This document shows positions 45,392-56,874 of a DNA stretch of 64,000 nt, piece after piece. Where the stretch lies: the NCBI GenBank assembly GCA_001599715.1, contig BCHU01000009.1, positions 744,001 through 808,000 on the forward strand, in the 5' to 3' direction. Position 1 is the stretch's first letter; each line of letters begins with the position of its first letter. The position numbers and the translations under genes were made by a program. Below the pieces are notes generated by a model, which was not told where the DNA came from, did not search any database, and was given only the letters and a program-made list of their open reading frames with translations. Origin of the DNA: Phaeotremella fagi (lineage: Eukaryota > Basidiomycota > Tremellomycetes > Tremellales > Phaeotremellaceae).

Positions 45392-45727
45392 ATGACAGAA
45401 CAAATCAAGGGGGCACAAAAGCTAGGTAAGTCTTTCCAGTAACCAACGACACTGATCCCCACTTAAGCTCCCCATTTCTTCATAATCTTCAACGCACTAT
45501 ATTTGTTTCGTCAAGTCCCCCAAGACGCCGGCTATGCCCAGAGCATTTCCGCAAGTCTCTTCTTCTTAGCTTCAATCTCTCTACCTTTCTACGTGTTGGG
45601 TACACCCCCCATCAATCAGAAAGCTGTTTTTGCTTGGAGAATCCAATTCTGTTGTTTCGTCGTTTATGATCTTTGGATGTCTTGGAATAAATGGGGACAT
45701 TTGTTATCAGATTATCAGATTGATTGA
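45392..45727 (+). CDS. Small membrane protein of unknown function
   Basis: Two exons (45392-45425 and 45468-45727; 42-nt intron with GTAAGT donor and CTTAAG acceptor) join as G|CT and encode 97 residues. The start reads MTEQIKGAQKLAPHFFIIFN and the following ALYLFRQVPQDAGYAQ leads to a membrane helix (SISASLFFLASISLPFYVL). A second hydrophobic segment is IQFCCFVVYDLW, and the end is WNKWGHLLSDYQID. The acceptor was chosen because it preserves a continuous hydrophobic helix and avoids a stop; a later acceptor would remove about 18 residues. No family is recognised. Small size and two helices would fit an organelle membrane subunit or assembly factor, but this is inference. Confidence 0.65.
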
Positions 45728-45959
45728 CTGAGATGTCGTCTGGAGGTGTTCGCTTTCTTAAGGGTTGTTTGAATTAGAAACTATTAGATTGGAATTAAAG
45801 GTACAGCATGATCGGGTGCATAGGACTAGTATAATTTATGGGGGTAATTTCGTCATTATAGGTAACCAGGAATTTTAATTTTCGATGTATTTTATATTGG
45901 TAGAAACGGGATATATTAAGTCAAACGGGAAGAGAACGAGGAGGAGTAATCTTGAAACT

Positions 45960-47514
45960 CTATCGAGGATGAGATGAAGAATAAGCGAGAACTTGGAAAG
46001 GCCGAACCCAAAGTTCACCGCCGCCGTAGCCCACGCAGGCATGGTCATCGTTGATCAGACATTCTGCGCTTATTAGTATCCTGGTCAAAAAGATAGAATA
46101 ACAGGTGGTACTTACTACCAGGATGCTCTCCACTAGAAAGTAAAGGTCAACACAATATCACACCAAGATTTTGTCCAACTTACCTCTCATACTCCCCTTT
46201 AGCGAGTAACAAGGCCGCTCCATCTCTCTCCCTTCCTCCCTCGACAGGCTGCCAACCATTAACGCCAGCTCTTTCACCGTGTCTAAAAGTCATCCATTTG
46301 ATCAAATTTGGATCGGACGGTCCACAAAGGACTTCGTAAACATCCAACGAATGTTCGGCACCAGCGTACGACATGGAAGCGGAATTGATAAGATGAGCAC
46401 CGGCTCTGGTAAAAAGAGACCTGAGTTCAACTCGTACAATATGGGTGGTGTGGAAAAAAATTCGAATGACTCACTTTCCTAAATGTACACCACCTTCCCA
46501 CCATGCTCTAGCTGCGTATAGAGTTCTTCCATCTTCCTCGTGACCGATTGGCAGAGCGTCTTGTGGTATTCTTCCACCTCTCTCGACAAGTTTCCACATG
46601 AGCAATGGTTTGATTCCATGGGAGTCTGCATAGCATTAGTATTTCTCCGAAAGAAAACAATTACCTCTGTTGTAAAACTCCGTTTTGGTTCTAGACATTG
46701 AAAGCCATTCTTCACGACCATTACCATGTTGTCCCCATTCCCTCCAAACTTTAGCTTTAAGATTCTCAACATGTGGATCAAGATCATAAGTCCAAACCCC
46801 AATTCCACCAACTTTCCAAACCCTTCTCCCCCTCAATTCATTCCCCAATTCATCTTCGGTAACAGCTTTCCTACTTTCCTCCTTGTACGTTAAATAACGT
46901 AAACCCTCGGCAGCTTTCTCAAGGAAAGGATTCATTTTACCAAACGATGAGATCAAACCCTTGGATTTCTCGTTTGGGCTGGTGACTGTTTCCCCGGAAC
47001 CTGCTGATGATGATGAACCAGATGAATGTTTTTCGTTATCGGGTGAGACACCTGGTGAGGGTGGTTTCGATGGCATAGGTAAAGGGACTGGAGAAAGGAT
47101 TTCGGGGTTTTGAGATGGAGATGGTGATGGGTAGTTTGGGAAAGGACTGTAAGTGTAATTAGATGGTCCGCCATAGTTGGATGGGTATTGTTGGTAATGC
47201 TGAGCTGGAATTTGAGAGTAATAACCATAAGGTGGGGGCTGGGATTGAGAAAGGTAATTACCATTTGATGAGATAGGTGTCCACAAGTGTAGATTTGATG
47301 TAGGCTAGTGCACAAATACATCTGTGTTAGTGTGTTTTCGTCACACGACAAGACCACTCACAGCTCCACTCCCATCATTACCGCTAGTATGTGAAACCTC
47401 GCATTTCCAAACACTACCAGCATACCAAATGATCATTCCAGGTCGATAATTTGTATACGGTTGCCATGGTGGTGGACCAATGTGCGATGGCGAAGGTGCT
47501 TGATACTGATGCAT
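45960..47514 (-). CDS. DM9-repeat protein with CBM5/12-like N-terminus
   Basis: A minus-strand gene from ATG 47514 to TAG 45960 with several exons. The N-terminal exon has NYRPGMIIWYAGSVWKCEVS and across the intron NLHLWTPIS, the W...Y..G..V.Y.G..Y.C...H...W pattern of CBM5/12 chitin-binding modules. A Pro/Tyr/Ser-rich linker follows, then a helical segment (EKAAEGLRYLTYKEESRKAV). The C-terminal half has two DM9 (DUF3421) repeats: GRTLYAARAWWEGGVHLGKA with AGAEHSLDVYEVLCG, and GAALLLAKGEYE ... CVGYGGGELWVRPFQVLAYS. DM9 proteins are mannose-binding lectins in animals. In fungi they are uncharacterised. No signal peptide is visible at this start. Binding of cell-wall glycans is a reasonable inference from the two module types. 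Confidence 0.7.
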
Positions 47515-48269
47515 TGTATGATGTGTTGGTGGAATTGCTACCGATCAAATAATGATCAGTAGGTTTGATGGGAGTCGAAGGATGGTTTGGATTTGACACA
47601 ACGACGTCACTATGATTGTGGGGTAAAGGGGGAGCGGTGTCTTGGCTGTGCTGATTCCAATATGTATTCGAATGAATGAAATAACACTGTTACGAGATGT
47701 AATGGATGAGTGTTGAGATCATCTTCTTTCTATTTCTATTATGTCTTTGAAGTAGATAAATAGTACAATAATCCAAGTCGAGATGACACTTTTTCGGAGC
47801 GATCTGAACTCAACTTTTTTCAGTGGCGAAACGGAGATCTGACATTTAGTGGAGCTAATTCTCGTAGTTTTAGTGCTAGTTCAGCTTTAGCTTATACTGT
47901 AGCTCAAGTTAACCCGGACTGTGCACCTGGTCATTACTCGGAGACTCCTAGTCTCAATTCGTTCTGACTTTCATTGTCTCGAGTATGCATGAATATCTAA
48001 CAAGCAATAACATAAGTAACTTACAGCATGACGAAACAATTGGAAAGTGATGTCCCTGAACGTTTCATTGCTGTGAGTGGCAAACATTTCGGAGGCATAT
48101 GAGAGTAGTTACAAACACATGAACTTACTTGAATGCGCTATGAAGAAAGGGGAGGAACAAAGGTGGTGGGTTTGGAGAACAGTAGTTTTAATCTCTGCAT
48201 GATTGTAACATCAAACTTCTCCCTAAATCAGAAGCTCCAACACTGTTCTCCCCGAACATTTGTAATATT
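47515..48269. other. Gene-free stretch with an orphan exon-like frame
   Basis: The stretch between the DM9 gene start and the next minus-strand gene holds no complete gene. It includes a start-less plus-strand frame (47764-47967) with coding composition, described separately. Confidence 0.4.
47824..47967 (+). pseudogene. Orphan C-terminal exon-like fragment
   Basis: After a strong acceptor-like run (TTTTTTCAG ending 47823) an open frame of 47 codons ends at TGA 47965-47967. It reads WRNGDLTFSGANSRSF and ends CAPGHYSETPSLNSF, with normal codon use and balanced composition. No upstream ATG exon could be joined. It may be the remnant of a decayed gene or the last exon of an unrecognised one. 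No family is recognised. Confidence 0.35.
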
Positions 48270-48950
48270 CTATTTGAGACCACTGAGAGTTTGTCTCCAC
48301 CAAGCTCTCCAAGTTCCTGTACTTCCTTCTGGAGCCTCAGAACCCCCAAGGAGTAATATATTCTTGCCTCGAAGAGGAACAGGCTCTGCTCCTGGTTTAG
48401 CTGTAAGAGAAGCTATGTATACCGTTTTTAAATCTAAACCTTCCTTGTTCCCCATTTTCTGAACGCTAGGATAAACCATAATGTCGTCTTTTGCTAACCA
48501 AGGATTCCGACTCGTGTAATCTAGTTGACTGGGTTTTGTGAGCGGCGCTGAGAAATCGCTTGGTTTGTTTGCATGTAACCATGCCCTTCTGATTCGACTA
48601 CCCTCCTTTTGACTTTCGGTTTTACAAGCCTCTTTGATCATGTTGATAAGTTCTCCCAGTCTCTCAGAAAGAGTCGGTGCTAACGATTCTAGAGTGAACG
48701 AATTAACGGCGAAACCTCGTCGGATATGGTTTGTACTCAGATTGATCACTCGTTTTCCAAATTCATCTGCCTCAGAGAAAAATTCTCCGTCAGGAGGGAA
48801 GGAGTTTATGACTGTGAACAAGTTGAAATTTTCGGTACCAACTTGATGGACTAATTGTACTGAAGGTGCGAAATGAATGTCGTATCCTTCTTTTTCTGAT
48901 GTTGCTTGAACAGAGTCGGTGTTATCACTATTGTGAGTAATGTCTGACAT
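48270..48950 (-). CDS. Intronless gene of unknown function
   Basis: This is a continuous frame of 226 residues from ATG 48950 to the stop at 48270. It is uninterrupted by introns, which is rare in this intron-dense neighbourhood. The protein begins MSDITHNSDNTDSVQATSEK, has a mixed alpha/beta composition (VQLVHQVGTENFNLFTVINS; LSERLGELINMIKEACKTES) and ends GSTGTWRAWWRQTLSGLK. No signal peptide, membrane helix or known motif was recognised. The adjacent gene at 49276-50256 is also intronless, on the same strand and unrecognised, suggesting a lineage-specific pair; sequence similarity between them is not obvious by eye. Because no introns or conserved motifs support it, confidence rests on length and composition alone. 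Confidence 0.6.
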   Translation of the reverse strand: MSDITHNSDNTDSVQATSEKEGYDIHFAPSVQLVHQVGTENFNLFTVINSFPPDGEFFSEADEFGKRVINLSTNHIRRGFAVNSFTLESLAPTLSERLGELINMIKEACKTESQKEGSRIRRAWLHANKPSDFSAPLTKPSQLDYTSRNPWLAKDDIMVYPSVQKMGNKEGLDLKTVYIASLTAKPGAEPVPLRGKNILLLGGSEAPEGSTGTWRAWWRQTLSGLK

Positions 48951-49275
48951 AGTTGAGTGTGGTAGTCTTGAATGAAGATACGTCTGGACAAATGATTATA
49001 ATATATTCGTTGAGAATGAAAAGAAAGTACAACAAAGGTCAATTTTCATTTCAGAAAAAGGATTCATTAGCGGGTCCGATTCGGAGACTGAATGAGTCTT
49101 CCGATGACAGCGATAATTTCCGTTGAAAGAAGGCAATCCATGAGTAACTGCTATCAAACCTCTTGAAGGGTGCAATCGAAAGAAGTTAAGCAGTCTCGAG
49201 TGTATAATACTGTACGATATTTCATAGGGTGACATATCAGAATTCTCACTTAACAAAACTACACATGCCTACTCA
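48951..49275. other. Tandem intergenic stretch
   Basis: A 325 bp stretch between two intronless minus-strand genes. It should hold the promoter of the 48270-48950 gene and the 3' end of the next. Small frames here are not supported. Confidence 0.4.
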
Positions 49276-50256
49276 TCAACTACGAAGCGTAACGACGACG
49301 GTCTTATCATACGCCTTGAAACTCAAACTAGTAGTCGTACCTTTCTCATACCCGTCCTCCTCCTCAAACGAATCGTTCCATCCCCAAGAGTACAAGGGAA
49401 ACCGAGCAGAACAGACTATAGCATCTACCAATGCTGACTCTATACTAATGTTTGAAACTTGAGAATCCTGAAGAGCTGTTCTCAAAGGTAATACAGTGTA
49501 ATCTCCCAATGTTGATTCTCTCTCAGTGTTTGAGAGTTGATGATCCGTTCTTACAGCATGTTCCTTTTTCATCTCCTCCTGGAATCCGAACCTCAAAGTA
49601 TTTGCTGTACGTTCAAGTATCTGAATGGGATCCTCGTGTTTGACCGAACTACCTGTAGGATCGATAAAATCGATCGAGAGTTTAACTATCTTTTCTCCTC
49701 CAGAAGACTCGAACCTTTTATTGACACGGACCGCTTTACCGCGTGCTGGAGAATCGAGAGAGCTGACACCTTGAGAGAGTCCTTCCCGATCGTACAAAGG
49801 TTTCGCGAGTTTAAAAGAAAATGAGGAAACGAGGAATCTGTTTCTTTTGGGGTCGTCAGACATCTTCAATCTGTAAGAACAGATGATTTGATCGTTTTCG
49901 TTGGACAGTTCTACCGAGGATTGTTGTTTTGCCCAGTAAGCTAATCCATTATCGTGTTCTCCTACAGCTTCGCAAACGCTTTGAGCAAGGCATTGAGTAC
50001 GAAACGATCGTCTCATCCCTCCAGGGTTTTTGCTTGCTATTATTTTAGTGATGGTTTCGAGTACCAGGTCTGGGTCTTCGACTGCGATAGGTTGTCTGTT
50101 CTCTTGCTCGAATCTAAAGTTGAACAGAAAATCTCCCTCTTTCGTAACGCTTTCACGGGTGAATCGTATGTAATTATGTTTTCCAGGGGTGTTGTATTGA
50201 TTTTCTGACAGAAGTCTCGATAATTCGTTGAGACTCAAGGGTTTCGTGGCCGACAT
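49276..50256 (-). CDS. Intronless gene of unknown function
   Basis: This is a continuous frame of 326 residues from ATG 50256 (MSATKPLSLNELSRLLSENQ) to the stop at 49276. It is predicted soluble, with alternating beta-like and charged segments such as GDFLFNFRFEQENRQPIAVE, LVSSFSFKLAKPLYDREGLS and KIVKLSIDFIDPTGSSV, and ends AYDKTVVVTLRS. No domain is recognised. It has no introns, unlike almost all other genes of similar size in the window. It neighbours another unrecognised intronless gene and an orphan exon-like fragment. Such genes can arise by retroposition, horizontal acquisition or fast divergence, and reading alone does not separate these. Confidence 0.65.
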   Translation of the reverse strand: MSATKPLSLNELSRLLSENQYNTPGKHNYIRFTRESVTKEGDFLFNFRFEQENRQPIAVEDPDLVLETITKIIASKNPGGMRRSFRTQCLAQSVCEAVGEHDNGLAYWAKQQSSVELSNENDQIICSYRLKMSDDPKRNRFLVSSFSFKLAKPLYDREGLSQGVSSLDSPARGKAVRVNKRFESSGGEKIVKLSIDFIDPTGSSVKHEDPIQILERTANTLRFGFQEEMKKEHAVRTDHQLSNTERESTLGDYTVLPLRTALQDSQVSNISIESALVDAIVCSARFPLYSWGWNDSFEEEDGYEKGTTTSLSFKAYDKTVVVTLRS

Positions 50257-50670
50257 TTGGAGTTGTAGGTGGATTGGACTCAGTGATGCTGGATATTTCT
50301 TTTTCGTTGAATTGAAAGAAGAGAAGATATGAACAGGGAATTAACTCGAAAAGTACTTCAACCAACTCAGCATAGTGGAGTTGAGTAGAAGGCGGGTTAC
50401 AAAGGTTGGCAAAGTGACGGTCTGCATTGAAAATTGGTCGTTGTGGAACCAGAAACAAAAGAGAGTAAATACCAATAAAGGATACAATGTAAATACCGCA
50501 GACCAAGGAAGTCTCCATCATTTTAGGATACAGTATGTGCTAAAAGATTTATGGGAAATTTGTACTAAGTCATCGGGATAGAGCTTTGGGTCAAACATCG
50601 TACAACAAAATAATGTACAAGCCAATAAAACAGACTTTTCGAAACCAAACATAACACCAACCATGAGATA
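50257..50670. other. Gene-free stretch
   Basis: A 414 bp stretch between a minus-strand start and the 3' end of the next minus-strand gene. It presumably includes the promoter of the 49276-50256 gene. Nothing else was recognised. Confidence 0.4.
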
Positions 50671-51110
50671 CTACCCCAAAGCGATACCCATTCTGACCAA
50701 ATCCTCCCAAGTACTTTCACCCTCATCCCCCAAATCTTTCTTCCCACTTTCTTTCAACTTAAAATCCTTGCATGGATAGTTCAAGATCGGGTTTTTGATT
50801 TTACGATCTAAATATTTTGCTTTATTTGAGATTAAGATGTTTAGATCATCCGGTTCCGTCTATCAGGTTGAATTTTGTTAAGTAAGAATCGAATGGAATT
50901 TGAAGTATTTGTACTTACTAATGGAAACCGATCCAACGGATTGGTGACAAACACGGTGCCACTTCTACTTGGAGTGAATCTCTCTTTTTGGACTGTGGAG
51001 TTGTTGTTGGTTGGGACTGGGGCAGGGGAGTGATTGCCGTTTTCAGATGAGTTCATGTTGATTTGAGCGTTTTGGGTGTACTTGTTAATCCAATCGTTGA
51101 GGAAAGTCAT
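50671..51110 (-). CDS. Small uncharacterised protein
   Basis: Two exons (51110-50919 and 50859-50671) join in frame to 126 residues. The start is MTFLNDWINKYTQNAQINMN. An Asn/Ser/Pro-rich middle (about residues 20-50) leads to RSGTVFVTNPLDRFPL, and the second exon encodes TEPDDLNILISNKAKYLDRK, KNPILNYPCKDF, and ends WEDLVRMGIALG. The clean intron (GTAAGT donor, CTGATAG acceptor) and sensible C-terminus support it as a real gene. No family was recognised; small basic/acidic proteins with a conserved tail of this kind are common in fungal genomes. It lies 214 bp downstream of nothing known on its own strand and just upstream of the XPB 3' end. Confidence 0.6.
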
Positions 51111-51324
51111 GATTGAGATATAAGACAAACTGAGAATAAAATTTCCCGAAATTTCATTATATCAATGACCAGCATGAAAGGAATGACTAACTCAACTTTC
51201 TACACAAAGGAGACACTATGTTGCCAAAATGTAGTTTCATCCCTCCCGGGGTTAGGAATACAATTGCATACAATCACTAGAAATACAAATCGTGAGAGAA
51301 ATTTTGTGTTCTTAATACGTCATT

Positions 51325-54300
51325 CTATTGTTGTCTGCCTTTCGCCGCTGCCTTTTCAGCATCCCTCTTTCTGAACAAAGCGTGTCGAGGTACGTTAGCC
51401 CCTGGAACGCCCATTCTTTGTTTCTTTAAAGCTCTTTCCTCCATGCTCATGATTTTGCTAAACGCATTAATCGTCAGTCAAACCTCATTGAACAATCAGA
51501 AACAGAACCTACTTTTGACTCCTGTTAGTCTCCTGATAACTCAAATTATGACCCCCACTCAAATGTTCTAACGGTGCAGTGAATCTTTGTGCAGGAGCTA
51601 CACCACCAATATAACTTGTTTCAGGTTGAGAAGCAGCCAGACGCTTTTGATGCTTCCCATTATTCAATCTCATATAATGATCCTGAGTTTCTCCAGCGTT
51701 ATCTCCAGCATTTAAAACTTCTTCGAGTAAAGAAATTTGTTGGGCTTGAGTGGGGAAGACTAAGCCTTCCATTTGATCGATACCGTGAAGTTCTGTAATG
51801 ACTTTGAAGGCGTATCCCTAAGCATCGACTGGTTAGTCTTGTATTTTATGGTGACAGAGCGAGCCCTTACCTGATCAATCAAGAATCCTTGTCTCTTGGA
51901 TGAGAAATACATCTCCTGAGTATCTTTCGATACCAAAGAATAAAAGAAAGCATTGAAACCTTCATCGTTTCTTCGTTTAGCTCGAAGGATTCGACCTACA
52001 GCTGGTCAGTAACATATTCGACCCCTAACATAACAAAGCATACCTAAACGTTGAGCCTCTTGACGACGAGAACCGAAATGTGAGGAAATTTGGATCAGAC
52101 ACGTTGCTTCAGGTAAATCAATCGAGGTGTCTCCAACCTAAACAACATTAGCAAGGTTCGGTCCAATCAATCTAAATTCAATCACCTTCGATAGAAAGAT
52201 AGTGTTAAGTTGAGGATCATGCTGGAACCTCGATAAAATTCGAAGACGTTCACCCTCAGCCGTTCCACCATGAATGAAACTTTTTCCAAGTTTCTTTGCA
52301 TACGCCTATGGGTCGATCAATAACATACCTGAAAAGCAGTTGAGATAACTCACCTCCAGAGCATAAATGTTATCCGAGAAAACGATAACCTTGTCCCCAC
52401 GCGCTTCGTGATAGTTGATCAAAAATTGACACGCCTGCACTTTACGTGGGTTCATCGCGTGAAGTAGAATCTTTCTTCGTGATGGACTACGAAGGTATTC
52501 CCGGTAAAACTCCGGGGTCATTGGACACCAAACTTCAGCACACTACGTGTTCAACATTAGTATCTGGCATTAATGATATTGAAGACACCTTACCTGAACA
52601 GTGGCGATATGACCATGTTTGGCTAAATCCATCCAATTCGCTTCGTACAATTTTGGTCCAATCAGATATCCTAAATCTCCAATTTTATCATCTTCCCGAA
52701 CGAGAGTGGCTACACAGTAAGGGTCAGCTAATGACTGAAAATCCTACACATGAAGACCTACCCGTCAAACCCAATTTAGCGTGAACCTTGAAACCGTTGA
52801 CACATTTTCTAAACATTTCTGCAGGGACGACATGGACTTCGTCTAACAACAAGAAACCCCATTCTCTGGAACGCAGGAACTGCATCATCTTTTCTGCATC
52901 GTGCGCTCTTTTTCCCGTTTTCGCAATCATCGAATAAGTGGAGACGACGATACCAGCTGGACCAGTGAACTATTCATATAAGTTTTCTGTCCTGTCGTTT
53001 GGCCCCAGTCACTTACCATTTCCTTCTCTCCTTGGGTGAATGCACAGATTTGTCGTTCGCTGATATTTGAGAATTGTAAGAATTGTTGTTTCCACTGAGC
53101 TACTGATACACTGAAATGGTCAGTACATATTAGTCAGCTATGACTTACGCGGAAGTACATAGTACCAAAGTACTTTTTTTGATAGTACATGCAGCTGTGA
53201 TTCCCACCAAGGTCTTTCCGGCACCACAAGGAAGGACGATGATTCCTGATCTTGCACGACCGTTACCAAACATTTTCGAAAGTGATGTTTCCTGGTATGG
53301 TCGAATGACGGTCATAGGTTTGAGCTGAATATCGAGATTGGCATTGGTAGTATCTTGTCGGAAATCGTACTCCTCCAATGCGGGTAGATCGATGTCTTTA
53401 CATCGTTTCCTGACATCCTACATTGTCAGACCAGGCTTTAGACAATAACTCACCTCCATCCGTTCAGCTGATACTTCAAATGATTGTACTTGATCTTCAT
53501 CGATCTCATCGGCTAGTCAAATCAGCAAATTTCACAGCCAAAGGTCCCTCAAATCCATGACTTACTCTCATCAATTCCTATGACAGCTCCAAACGATTCA
53601 TCTTTCTCTCTTCCTCTAACCCCAATAACATCTTCACCTTTCTCCGCCCGTCTTGCCTCTTCCGTACCAGGAATAACGAAATCTCGTCTTGGTCTAGATT
53701 CTTTTCCAAAAGTGGTATCGTCCCCTTCCTCCTCGTCCCTGATGATTCTACAAGTTCCTATGGTTGGATCCTTCAACAGTGCCTGTAGAAATTCTGGGAC
53801 ACTTGATTCTAAGAAATATCTATTTTTCTTCAATACAAGTTTGATTTTGCCGTACGACGATGTATCCTCTTCTATACTTCTTATCAGAGCTGGTGGAAGG
53901 GGAATTTTCGATAATCGTGATAAGACTTCTATGATGTCTTGTGTTTCTAAGCCAACTGACATCGCAGCATGTAATGACGGCTTCGTTATTTTATATTCAT
54001 GTATCAACGACGGTCTAGGATATGGGTTAGTCATGATTAGAAATCAAAGAGGTATGACCAACCGAGAGACTGGTTCTGCTACTGCGATCAAGAAATCTTG
54101 AGTTGGTTCAGCGAGAGCAGCGAAAGCCTCCAGTATACTATCGACAGTGTCAGCAATGATCACTCGACATAAAACATCATGACCAACATGTTGCCTTTAC
54201 TATCAATCCAAAGCGGTCTCGCAGAATGGTCGGACTTTAAATTCATCCCCGATAAATCCCACTCATCCTCTTCAAACCCATCATCATCAACACCATAACC

Positions 54301-54516
54301 ATCATCTTCGATCTCCCCGTCTACAGGATGAAGTGCAGCATCAGTTTGAGCCCTTTTCAGTGCCGAGAGATTGATTTTTAATCCAGTCGATGGACCTGCT
54401 TTCTTTGCTTTGCCACCCTTACGTCGTGTAGTTTGTTGAGGTGCGTATTCTTCTTCTGAGGAATAGTCTGAAGCTAGGTAGTCTAGGGAAGACGCTGGTG
54501 ATTCTGATCTTGACAT
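51325..54516 (-). CDS. SSL2: TFIIH helicase XPB/SSL2
   Basis: A many-exon minus-strand gene from ATG 54516 to TAG 51325. The N-terminal acidic segment and [20 protein letters not shown] lead to the damage-recognition-like domain ([20 protein letters not shown]). The SF2 helicase motifs follow in order: [35 protein letters not shown] (I), [32 protein letters not shown] (II), [20 protein letters not shown] (III with the XPB RED motif), [12 protein letters not shown] (IV), [31 protein letters not shown] (V) and [20 protein letters not shown] motif VI. The ATP-driven translocase opens promoters and DNA damage bubbles within TFIIH. The companion subunit Tfb5 is encoded at 6.8-7.2 kb. It diverges from SOF1. 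Confidence 0.95.
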
Positions 54517-54792
54517 TATTGGGTATATTGATGGTATTCCTCTGATTACAGGATGAGAGAAATAGATCAGAGTACAAGGATGATTGAGGATATTAGATTG
54601 CTTATAAGTATGAGAAGTGCTTTAATTGTATTACGTAAACGTTTTTGGGTGGAGGTTGAGAATTTCAGTTTTATTTTCTTTGGATTTTCTGGATATTAAC
54701 ATTCAGCATTTTCCTTTCAGCTCACATATATTACATCTCATCTAATAACATCAAGAATAATACAGAGTAGAATATCCTAGCTCATATCGAAA

Positions 54793-56636
54793 ATGGTCAG
54801 TGGTTCTTACTTTTTTTTGTCCAATCTTAATCACTAACGTTGATCAGAAAATCAAAGTCATCAGTCGCTCGCTCGACGATCATTTACCCTCATCGTGAGT
54901 TTGATGCCCTTCAACAAACAGTACCGGAACTCACCTATTCTCTAGATCTGAAGCTCCCCATCCACTCCAAAGAAATCTCGCCCCACATCTTCATCCTTTT
55001 GCCAAACCTCGTGAATACACCAGAGCTTTAACTGCTGCCAAAATGGATCGAATGTTTGCGAAGCCGTTCGTCGACGCTCTCGGCGGACATCAAGATGGAG
55101 TCTATTGTCTTGGAAAAGATCCACGTAGGGTGTCAGTCGTAGCAGGTGGAGGTGGTGATGGTGAAATTATCGTTCATTCACTGGCTTTACGTCGACCATT
55201 ACTAAAAATCCCTAACGCACATCGAGGAATGGTTGGTGCGCTATGCTGGACATCAGAAGCTCGAGATGGTAAACGTGGATTGATAAGTTGTGGTAAACTT
55301 GATGGATCAATCAAAGTCTGGCGATCAAAAGCTTTCGCACCCGGTCTAAAAGATGATGCTATATTTGAGGGGAACGAATTCGGTTCTGGATCTGGGGAGA
55401 ACAGTCAATCAGTCCTGGATACTGCAGGTGCCATAGGTGAAGATGGATTTGAAGAAGAGGAGGGTGGCGGTTTATCGATCGATTCCAAAAGACGTGATAA
55501 AGTTGGACAAAGTCTAGAACCCAGCATGATATACAATTCAAAGAACGGATTCAACGGGATAGATCATCATCGAAACGATGCCGTTTTCGCGACTGCTTCG
55601 AATACTGTTCAGATCTGGGATGAAACTCGTTCGAATCCACTTTCAACACTGGCTTTCGGTAGCAGTATGGAAACAGTCTCCAACGTCAAATTCAATCAGA
55701 GTGAAACGAGCGTTTTGGCAAGTGTTGGAACGGATAGAACTATGTGTTTATATGATATCAGAACTGGGAAAGCGGAACGTCGAGTTGTGATGCAAGTAAG
55801 TTATAATGATGGTTCTGTGTTGACGGTAGATGCGATCAAATTCTCTATCTTGGTGTCCTACTTTACCAACGGTTATGCTACTTGCATCTGAGGATCATAA
55901 TTTATACACTTTCGATATCAGGAACTTGGAATCACCTACTCAAATCTATAAAGGTCACGTTGGAGGCGTGATGGGATGCGATTGGAGTGAGTTCCTCATT
56001 TGATTTATCATCCTATGCTGATTGCGGTAGGTCCCACGGGAGAAGAATTTGTTTCTGGTTCATATGACCGTACCGTTCGTCTTTGGAAACGAGATGCTGG
56101 TAAATCGAGAGATGTCTATCATACAAAGCGAATGCAGAGGTAAGTCAAAGATTATGTTCATGATTGACTAACGTTCATCAGAGTGTTCGATGTCACGTAC
56201 ACGCCTACTGCAGACTTTGTTCTCACAGCTTCAGACGATGGTAACGTTAGGTAAGGTCACTTGACATCCAGTCTACACCCAAAACTAACATTGTTATAGG
56301 ATATGGAAATCCAACGCTTCAACCAAACTTGGACCAGTTACCAGTAAAGAGAAACAAGCTATCGACTACAGACAGAAACTCATCGACAAATGGTCCTCTG
56401 AATCTCAAGTACGAGCAGTCCATGAAAGACGTCATGTACCCGCATCAGTACATAGTACCGTTCAAAGGAAACGAACTATGCTTGAAGCAATCAAGGTCAA
56501 AGAAGATCGACGAAGGAAACATTCACGTTCTGGAAAGGAGAAACCAAAGGCTGAGCGAAAGAGTGAGTTTTGAATTTCTTGGTTGGGGCATCGCTGATTT
56601 GATTATTCAGAGGCTGTCATTGTGGAGCAGAAGTAG
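54793..56636 (+). CDS. SOF1: WD40 protein SOF1 (DCAF13), SSU processome
   Basis: The first exon is the ATG alone (54793-54795), followed by KIKVISRSLDDHLPSS, and the next joint gives RNLAPHLHPFAKPREYTRAL, TAAKMDRMFAKPFVDAL and GGHQDGVYCLGKDPRRVSVV. This N-terminal block is specific for Sof1. WD repeats are seen as GSIKVWRSKAF, NTVQIWDETRSNP, TDRTMCLYDIRTGKA, LYTFDIRNLESP, YDRTVRLWKRDAG and DDGNVRIWKSNAS. The C-terminal basic tail ends with RRKHSRSGKEKPKAERK and, after the last intron, KKAVIVEQK with TAG at 56634-56636. Sof1 binds U3 snoRNP and is needed for 18S rRNA production. The insert of about 70 acidic residues between blades 2 and 3 (EGNEFGSGSGENSQ) is unusual but in frame. Confidence 0.92.
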
Positions 56637-56874
56637 GGGGATTGAGAGAATTGCTGATAGATTGTATTATTGGTGTTGTATTTTTAGATTCATCTTTTTC
56701 AATTTCATGCATACTTCGATGGGCAGAACGCGATGAATTCAAAACAATCACGTACAACCAATAAGCAAATTCGTCTTGACCGGTAAAGAGCAATATGAAT
56801 TGTTGAAATTTGCTTCCGTCAAAACAATAAAAACCAATCTCTGATCTATCCCACCAATCAGCAATTTACCTACA

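Noticed and set aside
53580..54101. 173-residue plus-strand frame
   Set aside because: It is a shadow of XPB coding exons on the other strand, whose helicase motifs are unambiguous.
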